Translations under genes and position numbers: made by a program
In this document: one piece after another, positions 56,044-64,000 of the stretch
How positions within the stretch are numbered: the stretch's first letter is position 1
How the letters are laid out: each line of letters starts with the position of its first letter
Assembly (NCBI RefSeq): GCF_020404845.1
Contig: NZ_JAIOJZ010000028.1
Span: 1-64,000, forward strand
DNA: 64,000 nucleotides
Direction of reading: 5' to 3'
DNA from: Streptomyces hyderabadensis
GTDB taxonomy: Bacteria > Actinomycetota > Actinomycetes > Streptomycetales > Streptomycetaceae
Notes under the pieces: model-generated
What the model was told of the DNA's origin: nothing
What the model saw: the letters and a program-made list of their open reading frames with translations, nothing else
The model's database searches: none

Positions 56044-56328
56044 ATGGTCACAGGCATCATCCTGTTCGTGGTCGCGGCCCTGGTGATCAGGGTCTTCGTG
56101 CTGGGCCGACGCAGTTCCGGTGCCGTCCGGGCGGGGGGCGGTCGCTCGCGCCGGGGCGGCGGGGGCGGCGACAGCGGCGGCGGCACCAACAGCTGGTGGG
56201 CCGGCGACGGGGGCGGTTCGTCCTCGGACGGTCACCACTCGGGCCACTCCTGCGGTGGCGGCTCGTCCTGCGGAGGCGGGTCGTCCTGCGGGGGAGGGGG
56301 CGGCGGCGGATGCGGCGGAGGCAGCTGA
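56044..56328 (+). CDS. Small membrane protein with Gly/Ser/Cys/His-rich tail
   Basis: 94 residues from ATG 56044, preceded by AAGGAGGGTGGAG. One N-terminal helix (VTGIILFVVAALVIRVFVLG) is followed by a basic patch and a low-complexity tail containing SSCGGGSSCGGG and HHSGHSCGGG. Five Cys and three His in a Gly-rich chain could bind metal. The composition resembles Gly/Cys-rich membrane proteins with no assigned function. Confidence 0.7.
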   Translation: MVTGIILFVVAALVIRVFVLGRRSSGAVRAGGGRSRRGGGGGDSGGGTNSWWAGDGGGSSSDGHHSGHSCGGGSSCGGGSSCGGGGGGGCGGGS

Positions 56329-56373
56329 CACGGGGCAGCTGAGCTCCGCCCAGGGGGAACCGCATCCCCGCCG

Positions 56374-56403
56374 AGGGGGCCCGTCCCTGGGACCGGGCCC
56401 CCT
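56374..56403 (+). terminator. Hairpin after the Gly/Cys-rich gene
   Basis: 10-bp arms (56374-56383 with 56394-56403) and a 10-nt loop. Confidence 0.65.
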
Positions 56404-56728
56404 TGCCCCACCCAGAGCGCCCGCCGGGCCACACTCCCGGTGGGCGCTCCCACACCCCGGCGCACGCCGTACGGGCGGGGTGTGCGCTCTGGTTGAACAG
56501 TTGAGCTGTGGAGCCCCCTGAGGGATGGAAACGTCACGAAGTTGGGTAAAAACGCTGTGGCGGCGCCATCGTTCATGATTCGCTCTCCCTCATCAACGCA
56601 GCTCCTCGGACGACCTGTTGACCCCCCTCCTGACCGGCCGACTGGGCTGAGCGGGCCGCATCCCCGGCAGCGCCGCGGATGCGCAGACCCCACACCTTCC
56701 TCTCCTTGTGTGCTTGCGGAGCCGATCC
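56404..56728. other. Gap before the DUF2617 gene
   Basis: No supported gene. The region has lower GC around 56520-56640 and several possible promoter hexamers, but no clear conserved pattern. Confidence 0.4.
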
Positions 56729-57265
56729 ATGCTCACGACCCTGAAAACCGCCTACACCGACACCCGCGCCGCCGACCTGGCCTGGGCCCTGGGGCGCGAG
56801 CCGCTGCCCGCGCTCGCCTGTCTGGACGTCGAACTGACGGACGCGAGGCTGCAGTTGAGACTGCTCGGCGCCTCCCACCAAGTCCTGCTCGAGGAGGAGC
56901 GGGGCAGCTGCTCGGAGACGGTGGCGTGCATCCCCGGCAGCAGCACCCCCCTTCCGCTGGGCGTCGCCAAGCGGGTGGGCGACTGGGAGTACGAGTTCGC
57001 CGCCCGGGTGGAGGTGCTGACCCCGGGCTCCTTCGCCGGCCGCGCCCAGGAGCTGCTGGCCCTGGTCTCCGACCACCCGCACGGCCTGGCGGGCGTCTTC
57101 CCCGGCAGCCCGCACGCCTTCACCGCGCTGCTGGCCCAGCGGCACGAGGGGCAGGTGCACTGGCGGACCTGGCACGCCTACCCGCAGGACGGCCAGCTGG
57201 TGGCGACCCGCACCCGGGTGGGCGTGCGGGTGCCGACGGCCCGGCTCAGCCCGTCCGCGGTGTGA
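56729..57265 (+). CDS. DUF2617-family protein
   Basis: 178 residues from ATG 56729. Conserved stretches include YTDTRAADLAWALGREPLPA, ELTDARLQLRLLGASHQVLL, SCSETVACIPG and PHAFTALLAQ. It is a soluble protein of unknown function, encoded just before the spermidine-synthase-like gene as is common in Streptomyces. Confidence 0.8.
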   Translation: MLTTLKTAYTDTRAADLAWALGREPLPALACLDVELTDARLQLRLLGASHQVLLEEERGSCSETVACIPGSSTPLPLGVAKRVGDWEYEFAARVEVLTPGSFAGRAQELLALVSDHPHGLAGVFPGSPHAFTALLAQRHEGQVHWRTWHAYPQDGQLVATRTRVGVRVPTARLSPSAV

Positions 57266-57340
57266 AGCGGGGGGCGCGCGCCCGTGGCGCGAGCGGGTGA
57301 GGGCCGGATAAACCTGTGGTGCTCAAGCAGCCTTGAGTTT

Positions 57341-57388
57341 CACACGTGTGGGTGACGAAGCGCAGTGCTGGAGTGACGTAACGTCACT
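57341..57388 (+). promoter_or_regulatory. Two palindromes upstream of the spermidine-synthase-like gene
   Basis: CACACGTGTG (57341-57350) and AGTGACGT-A-ACGTCACT (57372-57388) are perfect inverted repeats; the second ends 2 nt before the GTG start. They look like operators for a dimeric regulator of unknown identity. Confidence 0.5.
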
Positions 57389-57390
57389 GC

Positions 57391-59043
57391 GTGATCGAAC
57401 CGCACGCGCCCGCCCCGCCCGGCTCTCCGCCGTCCTGGGGCGGCCCCTGCGGCCCCGACGCGCCCGCCCGGCTGCCCGTACGGCCCGCCGTCGGGCGGTT
57501 CCTGGTGCTGGCGGGCGTCTTCGTCTGCGCGGCCTGCGGGCTCGTGTACGAACTCGAACTCGTCGCGCTCGCCTCGTACCTGATCGGCGACTCGGTCACC
57601 CAGGCGTCCGTCGTCCTGTCCGTCATGGTCTTCGCCATGGGCCTGGGCTCGCTCGCCGCCAAACGGCTGCGCGGCCTCGCGGCGGCCGGCTTCGGCGCGC
57701 TGGAGGCCGCCCTCGCCCTGGTCGGCGGCTCCAGCGCGATGGTCCTGTACGCCGTCTTCGCCTGGACCGGCGGCTGGGGCGGCCTGTGGGCGGACGGCCC
57801 GCGCATCCTGCTGGTCGCCTTCTCCCTCGCCATCGGCGTGCTGATCGGCGCCGAGGTGCCGCTGCTGATGGAGCTGATCCAGCGGGTGCGCCGGCAGGAC
57901 CCGGGCGGTGCCGTCGCCGACCTGTTCGCCGCGGACTACGTCGGCGCGCTCGTCGGCGGCCTCGCCTTCCCGTTCGTCCTGCTGCCCTTCCTGGGCCAGC
58001 TCACCGGCGCCTTGCTCACCGGCACGGTCAACGCGGTCGTGGGGGCCGCCCTGGTCCTCGGGCTGTTCCGGCGCGACCTGACCCGCCGGGCCCGCTGGCT
58101 GCTGCTGACCGCGAACGCCGTGGTCCTCGCCCTGCTCGCCACGGCGACCGTCCTCGCCGACGACTTCGAACGCGCGGCCCGGCACGCCGTATACGGCCAG
58201 GACGTCCGGGTGGCGGTGCAGACCGACGTGCAGGAGGTCGTCCTCACCGGCGAGGCCGACGGCCGGCCCCTCGACCTGTTCCTCGACGGGCGGCTGCGGG
58301 TGCGCGGCAGCGACGAGCGGCGCTACCACGAGGCGCTGGTGCACCCCGCGATGGACGGCCCGCACGCGCGCGTGCTGATCCTCGGCGGCGGCGACGGCCT
58401 CGCCGCCCGGGAGGTGCTGCGCCACCCCGGCGTACACCGCGTCGACGTGCTCGAAGCCGACCCCGGCCTCGCCCGGCTGGCCCGGCACGACCCCGGCCTG
58501 TCCGCCCTCAACGAGCACGCCTACGGCGACGCCCGCGTCCGCGTCCTCACCGGCGACGCCTTCCGCCGGCTGCGCTCGACGCCCTCCGCGGCGTACGACG
58601 TGGTGATCGCGGACCTGCCCGACCCGGGCCTCACGGCCAGCACCAAGCTGTACTCGCAGGAGTTCTACGGCCTGCTGCGGCGGGTGCTCGCGCCCGACGG
58701 GCGGCTGGCGGTCCACGCCGGCCCGGTCGCCGACCGCCCCCGCGCCTTCTGGACGGTGGACGCCACCCTCCGCGCGGCCGGCCTGCCGGCGGCCGCCTAC
58801 CGCGTCGTCGCCCGGGACTCCGGCACCGCGCCCGGCACCGGACGCGCGGCCGCCGGCCTCCGCGGTCCCCGCGGCTGGGGCTTCCTGCTGGCCGCGCGCA
58901 CCGCCCCCGCGCTGCGCCTGGACCCGGCGGCGCCCCGCCCGCGCACCCTCACGCCGGGATCGCTGGCCCGGGACGCCCGCGACGCGGCCCGCACCCGGAT
59001 CCCCGGGCTGCCGCCGTCCACGCTTCCGCATCCGCGGTACTGA
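57391..59043 (+). CDS. Membrane spermidine-synthase-like protein
   Basis: 550 residues from GTG 57391. Seven or so N-terminal helices (residues 40-240) include [20 protein letters not shown] and [21 protein letters not shown] cytosolic Rossmann methyltransferase-like domain follows, with [20 protein letters not shown] (~330) and [20 protein letters not shown]. This N-terminal-membrane variant occurs widely in actinobacteria; polyamine aminopropyl transfer is expected but unproven. A C-terminal Arg/Pro-rich extension is present. Confidence 0.85.
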   Translation: MIEPHAPAPPGSPPSWGGPCGPDAPARLPVRPAVGRFLVLAGVFVCAACGLVYELELVALASYLIGDSVTQASVVLSVMVFAMGLGSLAAKRLRGLAAAGFGALEAALALVGGSSAMVLYAVFAWTGGWGGLWADGPRILLVAFSLAIGVLIGAEVPLLMELIQRVRRQDPGGAVADLFAADYVGALVGGLAFPFVLLPFLGQLTGALLTGTVNAVVGAALVLGLFRRDLTRRARWLLLTANAVVLALLATATVLADDFERAARHAVYGQDVRVAVQTDVQEVVLTGEADGRPLDLFLDGRLRVRGSDERRYHEALVHPAMDGPHARVLILGGGDGLAAREVLRHPGVHRVDVLEADPGLARLARHDPGLSALNEHAYGDARVRVLTGDAFRRLRSTPSAAYDVVIADLPDPGLTASTKLYSQEFYGLLRRVLAPDGRLAVHAGPVADRPRAFWTVDATLRAAGLPAAAYRVVARDSGTAPGTGRAAAGLRGPRGWGFLLAARTAPALRLDPAAPRPRTLTPGSLARDARDAARTRIPGLPPSTLPHPRY

Positions 59044-59307
59044 GCCGCGGGGGTGCCGCGGATACGACCCGCGCGTCCCCGTGCGGCGGCCCGGCCCTCC
59101 CCCGAGTGCGGGACGGACCGCCACATCCCCCTGATCCCCCTGTGGATCGCTCGCACCGAGAACCTACGGCCGCACCGCGCGGCCCCGAATCCCGCGGTGG
59201 GTGGAGAACGGAGCCAACCCGGCGTGGTAGCCGCCCGGTTCCTGCAACTTCCGCGGTACGGCGAAAGGATGACGCCGACGCCCGGCGGCCGGACCTACGC
59301 TGCCCGG

Positions 59308-60468
59308 ATGCGCCTGCACTCCTTGGCGGCCGACGGCCTGATCGCCGCGGCGCTGACGACCGTGGCCGTCCTGCTCGGCACCGAGGCCGTCACCCAGGGG
59401 TGGCCCGCGCTCGACCCGCTCGCCTGGACGCTCGTCGCCCTGCTGACCCTCCCGCTCGTACTGCGCACCCGCGCCCCCGTCGCCGTCTGCCTCGCCGTCC
59501 ACGCCTGCTGGGCCGCGTACATCACCCTCGGCCACTGGCCCGTCGTCGGCTCCTTCGGCCCCATGCTCGCCGTCTACACCGTCGCCTCCCTGCGCCCCCA
59601 CCGCACCGCCGCCGCCTGCGCCGCCCTGCTCGCCGCGGTCTGGATCTACGCCGGGCTGCGCACGGACGGCGGGTCGATGGCCTCGGTGGCGGGGCAGGCC
59701 GTGGGCTTCCCGCTGGTGCTGTGGCGGTTCGGCCACGTGGCCCGCCGGACCGGCGAGCTGACGCTGCGGCTGCGCGCCGAACAGGCCGACCGGGCCCGGC
59801 GCGAGGTCGCCGGGGAACGGGTGCGGATCGCCCGCGAACTGCACGACGTGGTCGCCCACCACATCGCCGTCATCAACGTCCAGGCGGGTCTCGCCCGCTT
59901 CGTCTTCCACTCCGACGCCCGCACCGCGCGCGAGGCCCTGGACACCATCGAGGGCGCCAGCGGCGAGGCGCTGGCCGAACTGCGCCGCATGCTCGGCCTG
60001 TTGCGCGCCGACGGCGTGCAGGGCGCGGACGGCGCTCCGGCGCCCGGCCTCGGCCAGCTCGACGAGATGGTCACCCGGGTGCGCACCGGCGGCGTGGCCG
60101 TGGACCTGCGCGTCACCGGCACCCCGCGCCCGCTGCCGCCCGGCGTCCAGCTGTGCGTCTACCGGGTGGTGCAGGAAGCCCTCACCAACGTGCTCAAGCA
60201 CGCCCCCGGCGCGGACGCCGCCGTGGAACTCGCCTACCGCGCGGGCGAGGTGACGGTGTCGGTGACCGACGACGGGCCCGCCGGGGGACCGGATCAGGAC
60301 ATACCCGCCGAACGCGGCGGCCACGGCTTGATCGGAATGCGGGAGAGGGCCAAGCTCTACGGCGGGACGATCGCCGTCGGCCCGCGCAGCGAGGGTGGAT
60401 TCGGCGTGCGCCTGACCCTGCCGACGCCGGTACCAGCCGCACGCCGGGGAGACACCGTCCGGGAATGA
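59308..60468 (+). CDS. Sensor histidine kinase (NarL-type partner)
   Basis: 386 residues from ATG 59308; TACGCT at 59296-59301 just upstream suggests a leaderless message (ATG 59269 is the alternative). Five helices (residues 5-130) form the sensor, with little extracellular loop, so the signal is probably sensed in the membrane. The dimerisation domain has the phospho-His in [19 protein letters not shown] (~177), and the HATPase domain ends with [17 protein letters not shown]. The stop overlaps the response regulator start (ATGA). Confidence 0.93.
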   Translation: MRLHSLAADGLIAAALTTVAVLLGTEAVTQGWPALDPLAWTLVALLTLPLVLRTRAPVAVCLAVHACWAAYITLGHWPVVGSFGPMLAVYTVASLRPHRTAAACAALLAAVWIYAGLRTDGGSMASVAGQAVGFPLVLWRFGHVARRTGELTLRLRAEQADRARREVAGERVRIARELHDVVAHHIAVINVQAGLARFVFHSDARTAREALDTIEGASGEALAELRRMLGLLRADGVQGADGAPAPGLGQLDEMVTRVRTGGVAVDLRVTGTPRPLPPGVQLCVYRVVQEALTNVLKHAPGADAAVELAYRAGEVTVSVTDDGPAGGPDQDIPAERGGHGLIGMRERAKLYGGTIAVGPRSEGGFGVRLTLPTPVPAARRGDTVRE

Positions 60469-61193
60469 CCGACGCAGACCGGGACCGCCCGACGGACGGG
60501 CCGATACGCCTGCTCGTCGTCGACGACCAGTACCTCGTCCGCAGCGGCCTCGCCGCACTGCTGCGCGCCGCCCCCGGCATGGAGGTCGCCGGCGAGGCGG
60601 CCGACGGCGCCGAGGCGGTGGAGCTGGCCGCGCGGATCCGGCCGGACGTGGTCCTGATGGACATCCGGATGCCCGGCCTCACCGGCATCCAGGCCACCGA
60701 GCGGATCCTTGCCCAGGCCGTGGACCCCGCGCCCCGGATCCTCGTCCTGACCACCTTCGACCTCGACGAGTACGTGTACGGCGCCCTGCGGGCCGGCGCC
60801 TCCGGCTTCCTGCTCAAGGACGCGGGCCCGGAACGGCTGCTGGCCGCGGTGACCGCGGTGCACGGCGGCGACGCGCTGTTCGCCCCCGCGGTCACCCGGC
60901 GCCTGGTGGAGGCGTTCACGCGGCTGACGGACACGGGGCGCGCCGAACCCCCGCACGTCCCGGCGCCGCCCGCCCTGACGGCGCTGACCGGCCGCGAGGC
61001 GGAGGTCCTGCGCCTGGTGGCCCGCGGTCTGAGCAACGCCGAGGCCGCCGACCGGCTGTTCATCAGCGAGGCCACCGTGAAGACCCACCTCAACCGCACC
61101 ATGGCCAAACTGGGCCTGACCAGCAGGGCCCAGGCGGTGGTGGTGGCGTACGAGACGGGACTGGTGACGCCGGGCAGCGCGGGCGGCGGGTGA
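60465..61193 (+). CDS. NarL/LuxR-type response regulator
   Basis: 242 residues from ATG 60465. The receiver has the acidic pair VVDDQ and the phosphoacceptor Asp in [11 protein letters not shown] (~65), with Thr in [20 protein letters not shown]. The C-terminal HTH (residues ~170-230) is [20 protein letters not shown] then [19 protein letters not shown]. It partners with the kinase encoded just before. Confidence 0.95.
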   Translation: MTDADRDRPTDGPIRLLVVDDQYLVRSGLAALLRAAPGMEVAGEAADGAEAVELAARIRPDVVLMDIRMPGLTGIQATERILAQAVDPAPRILVLTTFDLDEYVYGALRAGASGFLLKDAGPERLLAAVTAVHGGDALFAPAVTRRLVEAFTRLTDTGRAEPPHVPAPPALTALTGREAEVLRLVARGLSNAEAADRLFISEATVKTHLNRTMAKLGLTSRAQAVVVAYETGLVTPGSAGGG

Positions 61194-61245
61194 CTTCGTG
61201 CCGACGGGGGGTGTACCGGGCGCCCGCTGGGTAAGCTGCGCTGAC

Positions 61246-62082
61246 ATGGAGCATGAGGTGTTCGTTCCGGTTCCGGCCGAGCGGCTCAGGGACGTGCTGG
61301 CCGACCCCGTCCGGGTCGCCCGGGCGGTTCCGGGGCTCCAGCAGGACGCCGGTGCCGAGCCCGTCGCGGGCCGGCTGAAGGTGCGCATCGGCAGTCACTC
61401 CATCACCTACCGCGGCGCCGTGCGCCTGTCCGCGCGCGAGGACGGCACCTACGCCGTCGAGGGCGACGCCACCGAGTCGCGCGGCACCGGCGCGGTCACC
61501 CTCGCGCTGACGCTGCGCGCGGCCGACGCCGAGGGCGGTGCCACCCTCGTGTTCACCGGGACGGCCACCGCCGACGGCCGGGTCACGGAGCTGCCGCCGG
61601 AATCGGTGACCTCGGCCACGACCCGGCTGCTGACCCGCTTCGCGGAGAACCTGGGCACGGCGGCGCAGGCGTCCCCCGCGGCGCCCCCCGACCCGCAGCC
61701 GGAACCGGAGCCGCGACCGGACCCCGAGCCGCGCCCCGCCTCCGTCTTCGACACCGAGGTCCCCCCGCCCTCCCTCATGAACACCGACGAGGACGAGGAC
61801 ACGGACGAGGACGCGCACGAAGACACGGACCAGGACACGGACGGGGGCACGGACGACGGGCCCGCCGTCCCGCCCGCCGCCGAGGCCGCGCACGCGCGCC
61901 GCACGATGATCGGCCGCAGCGCCGAGGAGGTGGACCACGCCCCGCCGCGCGGCCGGTACGCCCCCGTGCCCGCCCCGCAGGCGAGCGCGGTCGGCGCCCC
62001 CCTGCGCTGGGCCGCCCCCGCGGCGGCGCTGGTCGTGGCGTCGGCGATCGTGGTGGGCCGCGCGCTGCGCCGACGCCGCTGA
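61246..62082 (+). CDS. SRPBCC/CoxG-like protein with C-terminal membrane anchor
   Basis: 278 residues from ATG 61246; TAAGCT lies 9 nt upstream, suggesting a leaderless transcript. The N-terminal ~145 residues are a CoxG-like SRPBCC fold (HEVFVPVPAERLRDVLADPV, GGATLVFTGTATADGRVTEL). Next come a Pro/Glu linker, an acidic DEDEDTDEDAHEDTDQD repeat and a C-terminal helix (AAPAAALVVASAIVVG) with RALRRRR. It may bring a lipid or cofactor-binding domain to the membrane. Confidence 0.8.
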   Translation: MEHEVFVPVPAERLRDVLADPVRVARAVPGLQQDAGAEPVAGRLKVRIGSHSITYRGAVRLSAREDGTYAVEGDATESRGTGAVTLALTLRAADAEGGATLVFTGTATADGRVTELPPESVTSATTRLLTRFAENLGTAAQASPAAPPDPQPEPEPRPDPEPRPASVFDTEVPPPSLMNTDEDEDTDEDAHEDTDQDTDGGTDDGPAVPPAAEAAHARRTMIGRSAEEVDHAPPRGRYAPVPAPQASAVGAPLRWAAPAAALVVASAIVVGRALRRRR

Positions 62083-62118
62083 GTGGGGCGCCCTTGATCG
62101 CCCCAGTAGGGTCGTGGC

Positions 62119-62916
62119 GTGAGTAACGAACCCATCACGCTGACCGCGGGCGACGCGGAGGCGACCGTGCTGCCGGGCAACGGCGGCCGGATCGGCGGGC
62201 TCCGCGTCGGCGGCACGGAACTGCTCCGCCAGGGCGAACGCTACGGCTGCTTCCCGATGGTCCCCTGGTGCGGACGCATCCGCGACGGCCGCTTCCGCGA
62301 CGGCGCCGTGGAACACCAGATGCCGCTGAACTCCCCGCCGCACGCCATCCACGGCACCGCCCGCGACGCCGCCTGGCGCACCGCCCGCGTCACCGCGGAC
62401 GAGGCCGTCCTCACCTACGACCTCGTCGACCCCTGGCCGTACCCCGGCCGCGTCACCCAGGTGGTCGCGCTCGCCGAGGACGGGCTCACCCTGTCGATGT
62501 CCGTGGAGACGTACGAGTCGTCCTTCCCGGCGCAGATCGGCTGGCATCCCTGGTTCAACCGGACCCTCGACGGCGAGAACGGCACCGGCGTGGAGATCGC
62601 CTTCGACCCCGCCTGGCAGGAGGAGCGCGGCGCCGACCACCTCCCGACCGGCAACCGGGTCGAGCCGAAGCCGGGCCCCTGGGACGACTGCTTCGGCATG
62701 CCCGACGGCGTCGACGTCACGCTGACCTGGCCGGGGCGGCTGGAGCTGAAGGTGACCAGCCGGGAGCAGTGGGTCGTGGTGTACGACGAACAGGAGGCCG
62801 CCGTCTGTGTGGAGCCGCAGACCGGCCCGCCCAACGGCCTGAACACCCTCCCGCGCCTGGTCACGCCGCTGGAGCCGCTGGAGGCCACGACCACCTGGCG
62901 CTGGACCCGGCTCTAA
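62119..62916 (+). CDS. Aldose 1-epimerase family protein
   Basis: 265 residues from GTG 62119. A galactose-mutarotase-like beta-sandwich is seen: VLPGNGGRIGGLRVGGTELL, PHAIHGTARDAAWR (catalytic His region), IGWHPWFNR (second His) and AVCVEPQTGPPNG (catalytic Glu). It converts alpha and beta anomers of sugars. It lies 9 nt before pyrE. Confidence 0.9.
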   Translation: MSNEPITLTAGDAEATVLPGNGGRIGGLRVGGTELLRQGERYGCFPMVPWCGRIRDGRFRDGAVEHQMPLNSPPHAIHGTARDAAWRTARVTADEAVLTYDLVDPWPYPGRVTQVVALAEDGLTLSMSVETYESSFPAQIGWHPWFNRTLDGENGTGVEIAFDPAWQEERGADHLPTGNRVEPKPGPWDDCFGMPDGVDVTLTWPGRLELKVTSREQWVVVYDEQEAAVCVEPQTGPPNGLNTLPRLVTPLEPLEATTTWRWTRL

Positions 62917-62925
62917 GCTGGGGGC

Positions 62926-63474
62926 ATGACGGACGTACGCGGCGAGCTGCTGCAGCAGATCAAGGACAAGGCCGTGGTGCACGGCAAGGTGACCCTCTCC
63001 TCGGGCCTGGAGGCGGACTACTACGTCGACCTGCGCCGCATCACCCTGGACGGCGAGGCCGCGCCGCTGGTCGGGCAGGTGCTGCTCGACCTGACCGCCG
63101 ACCTGGAGTTCGACGCGGTGGGCGGGCTGACCATGGGCGCCGACCCGGTCGCCGCCAGCATGCTGCACGCCGCCGCCGCGCGGGGCCGGAAGCTGGACGC
63201 GTTCGTCGTCCGCAAGGCCGCCAAGGCGCACGGGCTGCAGCGCCGCGTCGAGGGCCCGGACATCAAGGGCCGCCGCGTCCTGGTCGTCGAGGACACCTCC
63301 ACCACCGGCGGCTCCCCGCTCACCGCCGTCGAGGCGGTGCGCGAGGCCGGGGCCGAGGTGGTCGCCGTCGCCACCATCGTGGACCGGGCGACCGGCGCCG
63401 CCGAGAAGATCCAGGACGGCGCGGAGGTGCCGTACCTGTACGCGTACGACAAGGACGAGCTGGGCCTGGACTGA
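62926..63474 (+). CDS. pyrE: Orotate phosphoribosyltransferase
   Basis: 182 residues from ATG 62926. Key segments: HGKVTLSSGLEADYYVDLRR, GLTMGADPVAASMLHAAA, FVVRKAAKAHGLQRRVEG and the PRPP loop VLVVEDTSTTGGSPL. It makes OMP from orotate and PRPP in pyrimidine synthesis. Confidence 0.96.
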   Translation: MTDVRGELLQQIKDKAVVHGKVTLSSGLEADYYVDLRRITLDGEAAPLVGQVLLDLTADLEFDAVGGLTMGADPVAASMLHAAAARGRKLDAFVVRKAAKAHGLQRRVEGPDIKGRRVLVVEDTSTTGGSPLTAVEAVREAGAEVVAVATIVDRATGAAEKIQDGAEVPYLYAYDKDELGLD

Positions 63475-63628
63475 CACCAGGGGTACCAGGGGCCGAGACG
63501 GGACCGGGGTCCACTCGGGGATTCCCCTTCCGTCTGGAAGGATGGGGCCGACGATGACGTCGCCCCCCAGTCCTAGGTCAGGGCCATAAGCGCCAACACG
63601 CCCACCCGCACATACAAGGAGCGGACAG

Positions 63629-64000
63629 ATGCCCATCGCAACTCCCGAGGTCTACAACGAGATGCTGGACCGGGCGAAGGCAGGAAAGTTCGCCTACCCC
63701 GCCATCAACGTGACCTCTTCCCAGACGCTGCACGCGGCCCTGCGCGGTTTCGCGGAGGCGGAGAGCGACGGCATCGTCCAGATCTCCACCGGCGGCGCCG
63801 AGTTCCTGGGCGGCCAGCACAACAAGGACATGGTGACCGGCGCCGTCGCCCTCGCCGAGTTCGCGCACATCGTCGCCGAGAAGTACGACGTCACCGTCGC
63901 CCTGCACACGGACCACTGCCCCAAGGACAAGCTCGACGGGTACGTCCGCCCGCTGCTCGCGGTCTCCGAGGAGCGCGTGAAGGCCGGCCGCAACCCGCTC
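63629..64000 (+). CDS. fba: Class II fructose-bisphosphate aldolase (partial, runs off the window)
   Basis: The first 124 residues from ATG 63629, with AAGGAG upstream. AYPAINVTSSQTLHAALRGF, QISTGGAEFLGG and VALHTDHCPKDKLD (zinc-ligand His and catalytic Asp) are typical of the long class II aldolases of actinobacteria. It cleaves fructose-1,6-bisphosphate in glycolysis. The 3' end lies outside the window. Confidence 0.96.
   Translation, partial: MPIATPEVYNEMLDRAKAGKFAYPAINVTSSQTLHAALRGFAEAESDGIVQISTGGAEFLGGQHNKDMVTGAVALAEFAHIVAEKYDVTVALHTDHCPKDKLDGYVRPLLAVSEERVKAGRNPL

Noticed and set aside
56529-56700. Possible small ORFs in the gap before DUF2617
   Set aside because: Short frames without a ribosome site or recognisable pattern.
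57322-57337. CTCAAG-N4-CTTGAG as a HAIR site
   Set aside because: The half-sites are in the reverse order and with the wrong spacing (HAIR is CTTGAG...CTCAAG).

Overview
The window is a high-GC chromosomal segment of a Streptomyces (or a very close relative). The evidence is strong GC bias at third codon positions, frequent GTG/TTG starts, many genes with a -10-like hexamer only 6-8 nt before the start codon (leaderless transcripts), HspR-type CTTGAG/CTCAAG operators at dnaK and clpB, a CebR-type cellulose operator, and typical Streptomyces gene order (kdp operon; dnaK-grpE-dnaJ-hspR; clpB; pyrE-fba). All functions below are read from sequence and family knowledge; no search was run.

Layout. 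0-2.3 kb: end of a secreted, membrane-anchored protein, a class F sortase, an ECF-like sigma factor and a membrane protein. 2.3-2.7 kb: right end of an IS200/IS605-type element abutting a shortened DUF952 gene. 2.7-5.2 kb: SCO5918-family protein, DEAD-box helicase and cold-shock protein. 5.4-16.9 kb: metabolic and stress genes (aldo/keto reductase, PLD-like/HTH regulator, ferritin-like protein, TerD, glyoxalase, PAP2 phosphatase, carbonic anhydrase), a ribbon-helix-helix regulator, a DUF4097 protein, a DrrAB-type ABC exporter and a GtrA protein. 16.7-21.4 kb: kdp potassium-uptake operon including two tiny genes. 21.4-24.5 kb: ECF41-like sigma factor, NDH-2-like oxidoreductase and a polysaccharide deacetylase.

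24.9-33.5 kb is an accessory, decaying region. It holds truncated epoxide hydrolase, DUF2690, TetR, PIN, MFS and XRE genes, one intact AA10 polysaccharide monooxygenase with a CebR box, one intact vapBC-type module, and a ~4.2 kb island bounded by a 48-bp duplication of the 3' end of a tRNA-Gly(CCC) gene. The island carries an alpha/beta hydrolase, a broken IS630 transposase and a divergent epimerase/AraC pair.

33.8-45.9 kb returns to core genes: small Zn-ribbon protein, dcd, phosphoribosyltransferase, Yip1 protein, VCBS lipoprotein, a large Fe-S/CCG oxidoreductase, the HspR-controlled dnaK operon, and a sugar-binding lipoprotein. 46.0-50.8 kb is the most interesting block. Four paralogous regulators (N-terminal conserved domain, PLD/TrmB-like middle, LuxR-type HTH) are followed by a divergently transcribed two-gene unit. 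That unit encodes a secreted pre-peptide whose predicted mature form begins and ends with DSVWS, and a Rieske-like protein that has lost its iron-sulfur ligands. I infer an uncharacterised peptide-signalling or sensing system. 51-64 kb: clpB, YbjN, an aminotransferase, a Gly/Cys-rich membrane protein, DUF2617, spermidine-synthase-like protein, a two-component system, a SRPBCC membrane protein, aldose epimerase, pyrE and the start of fba.
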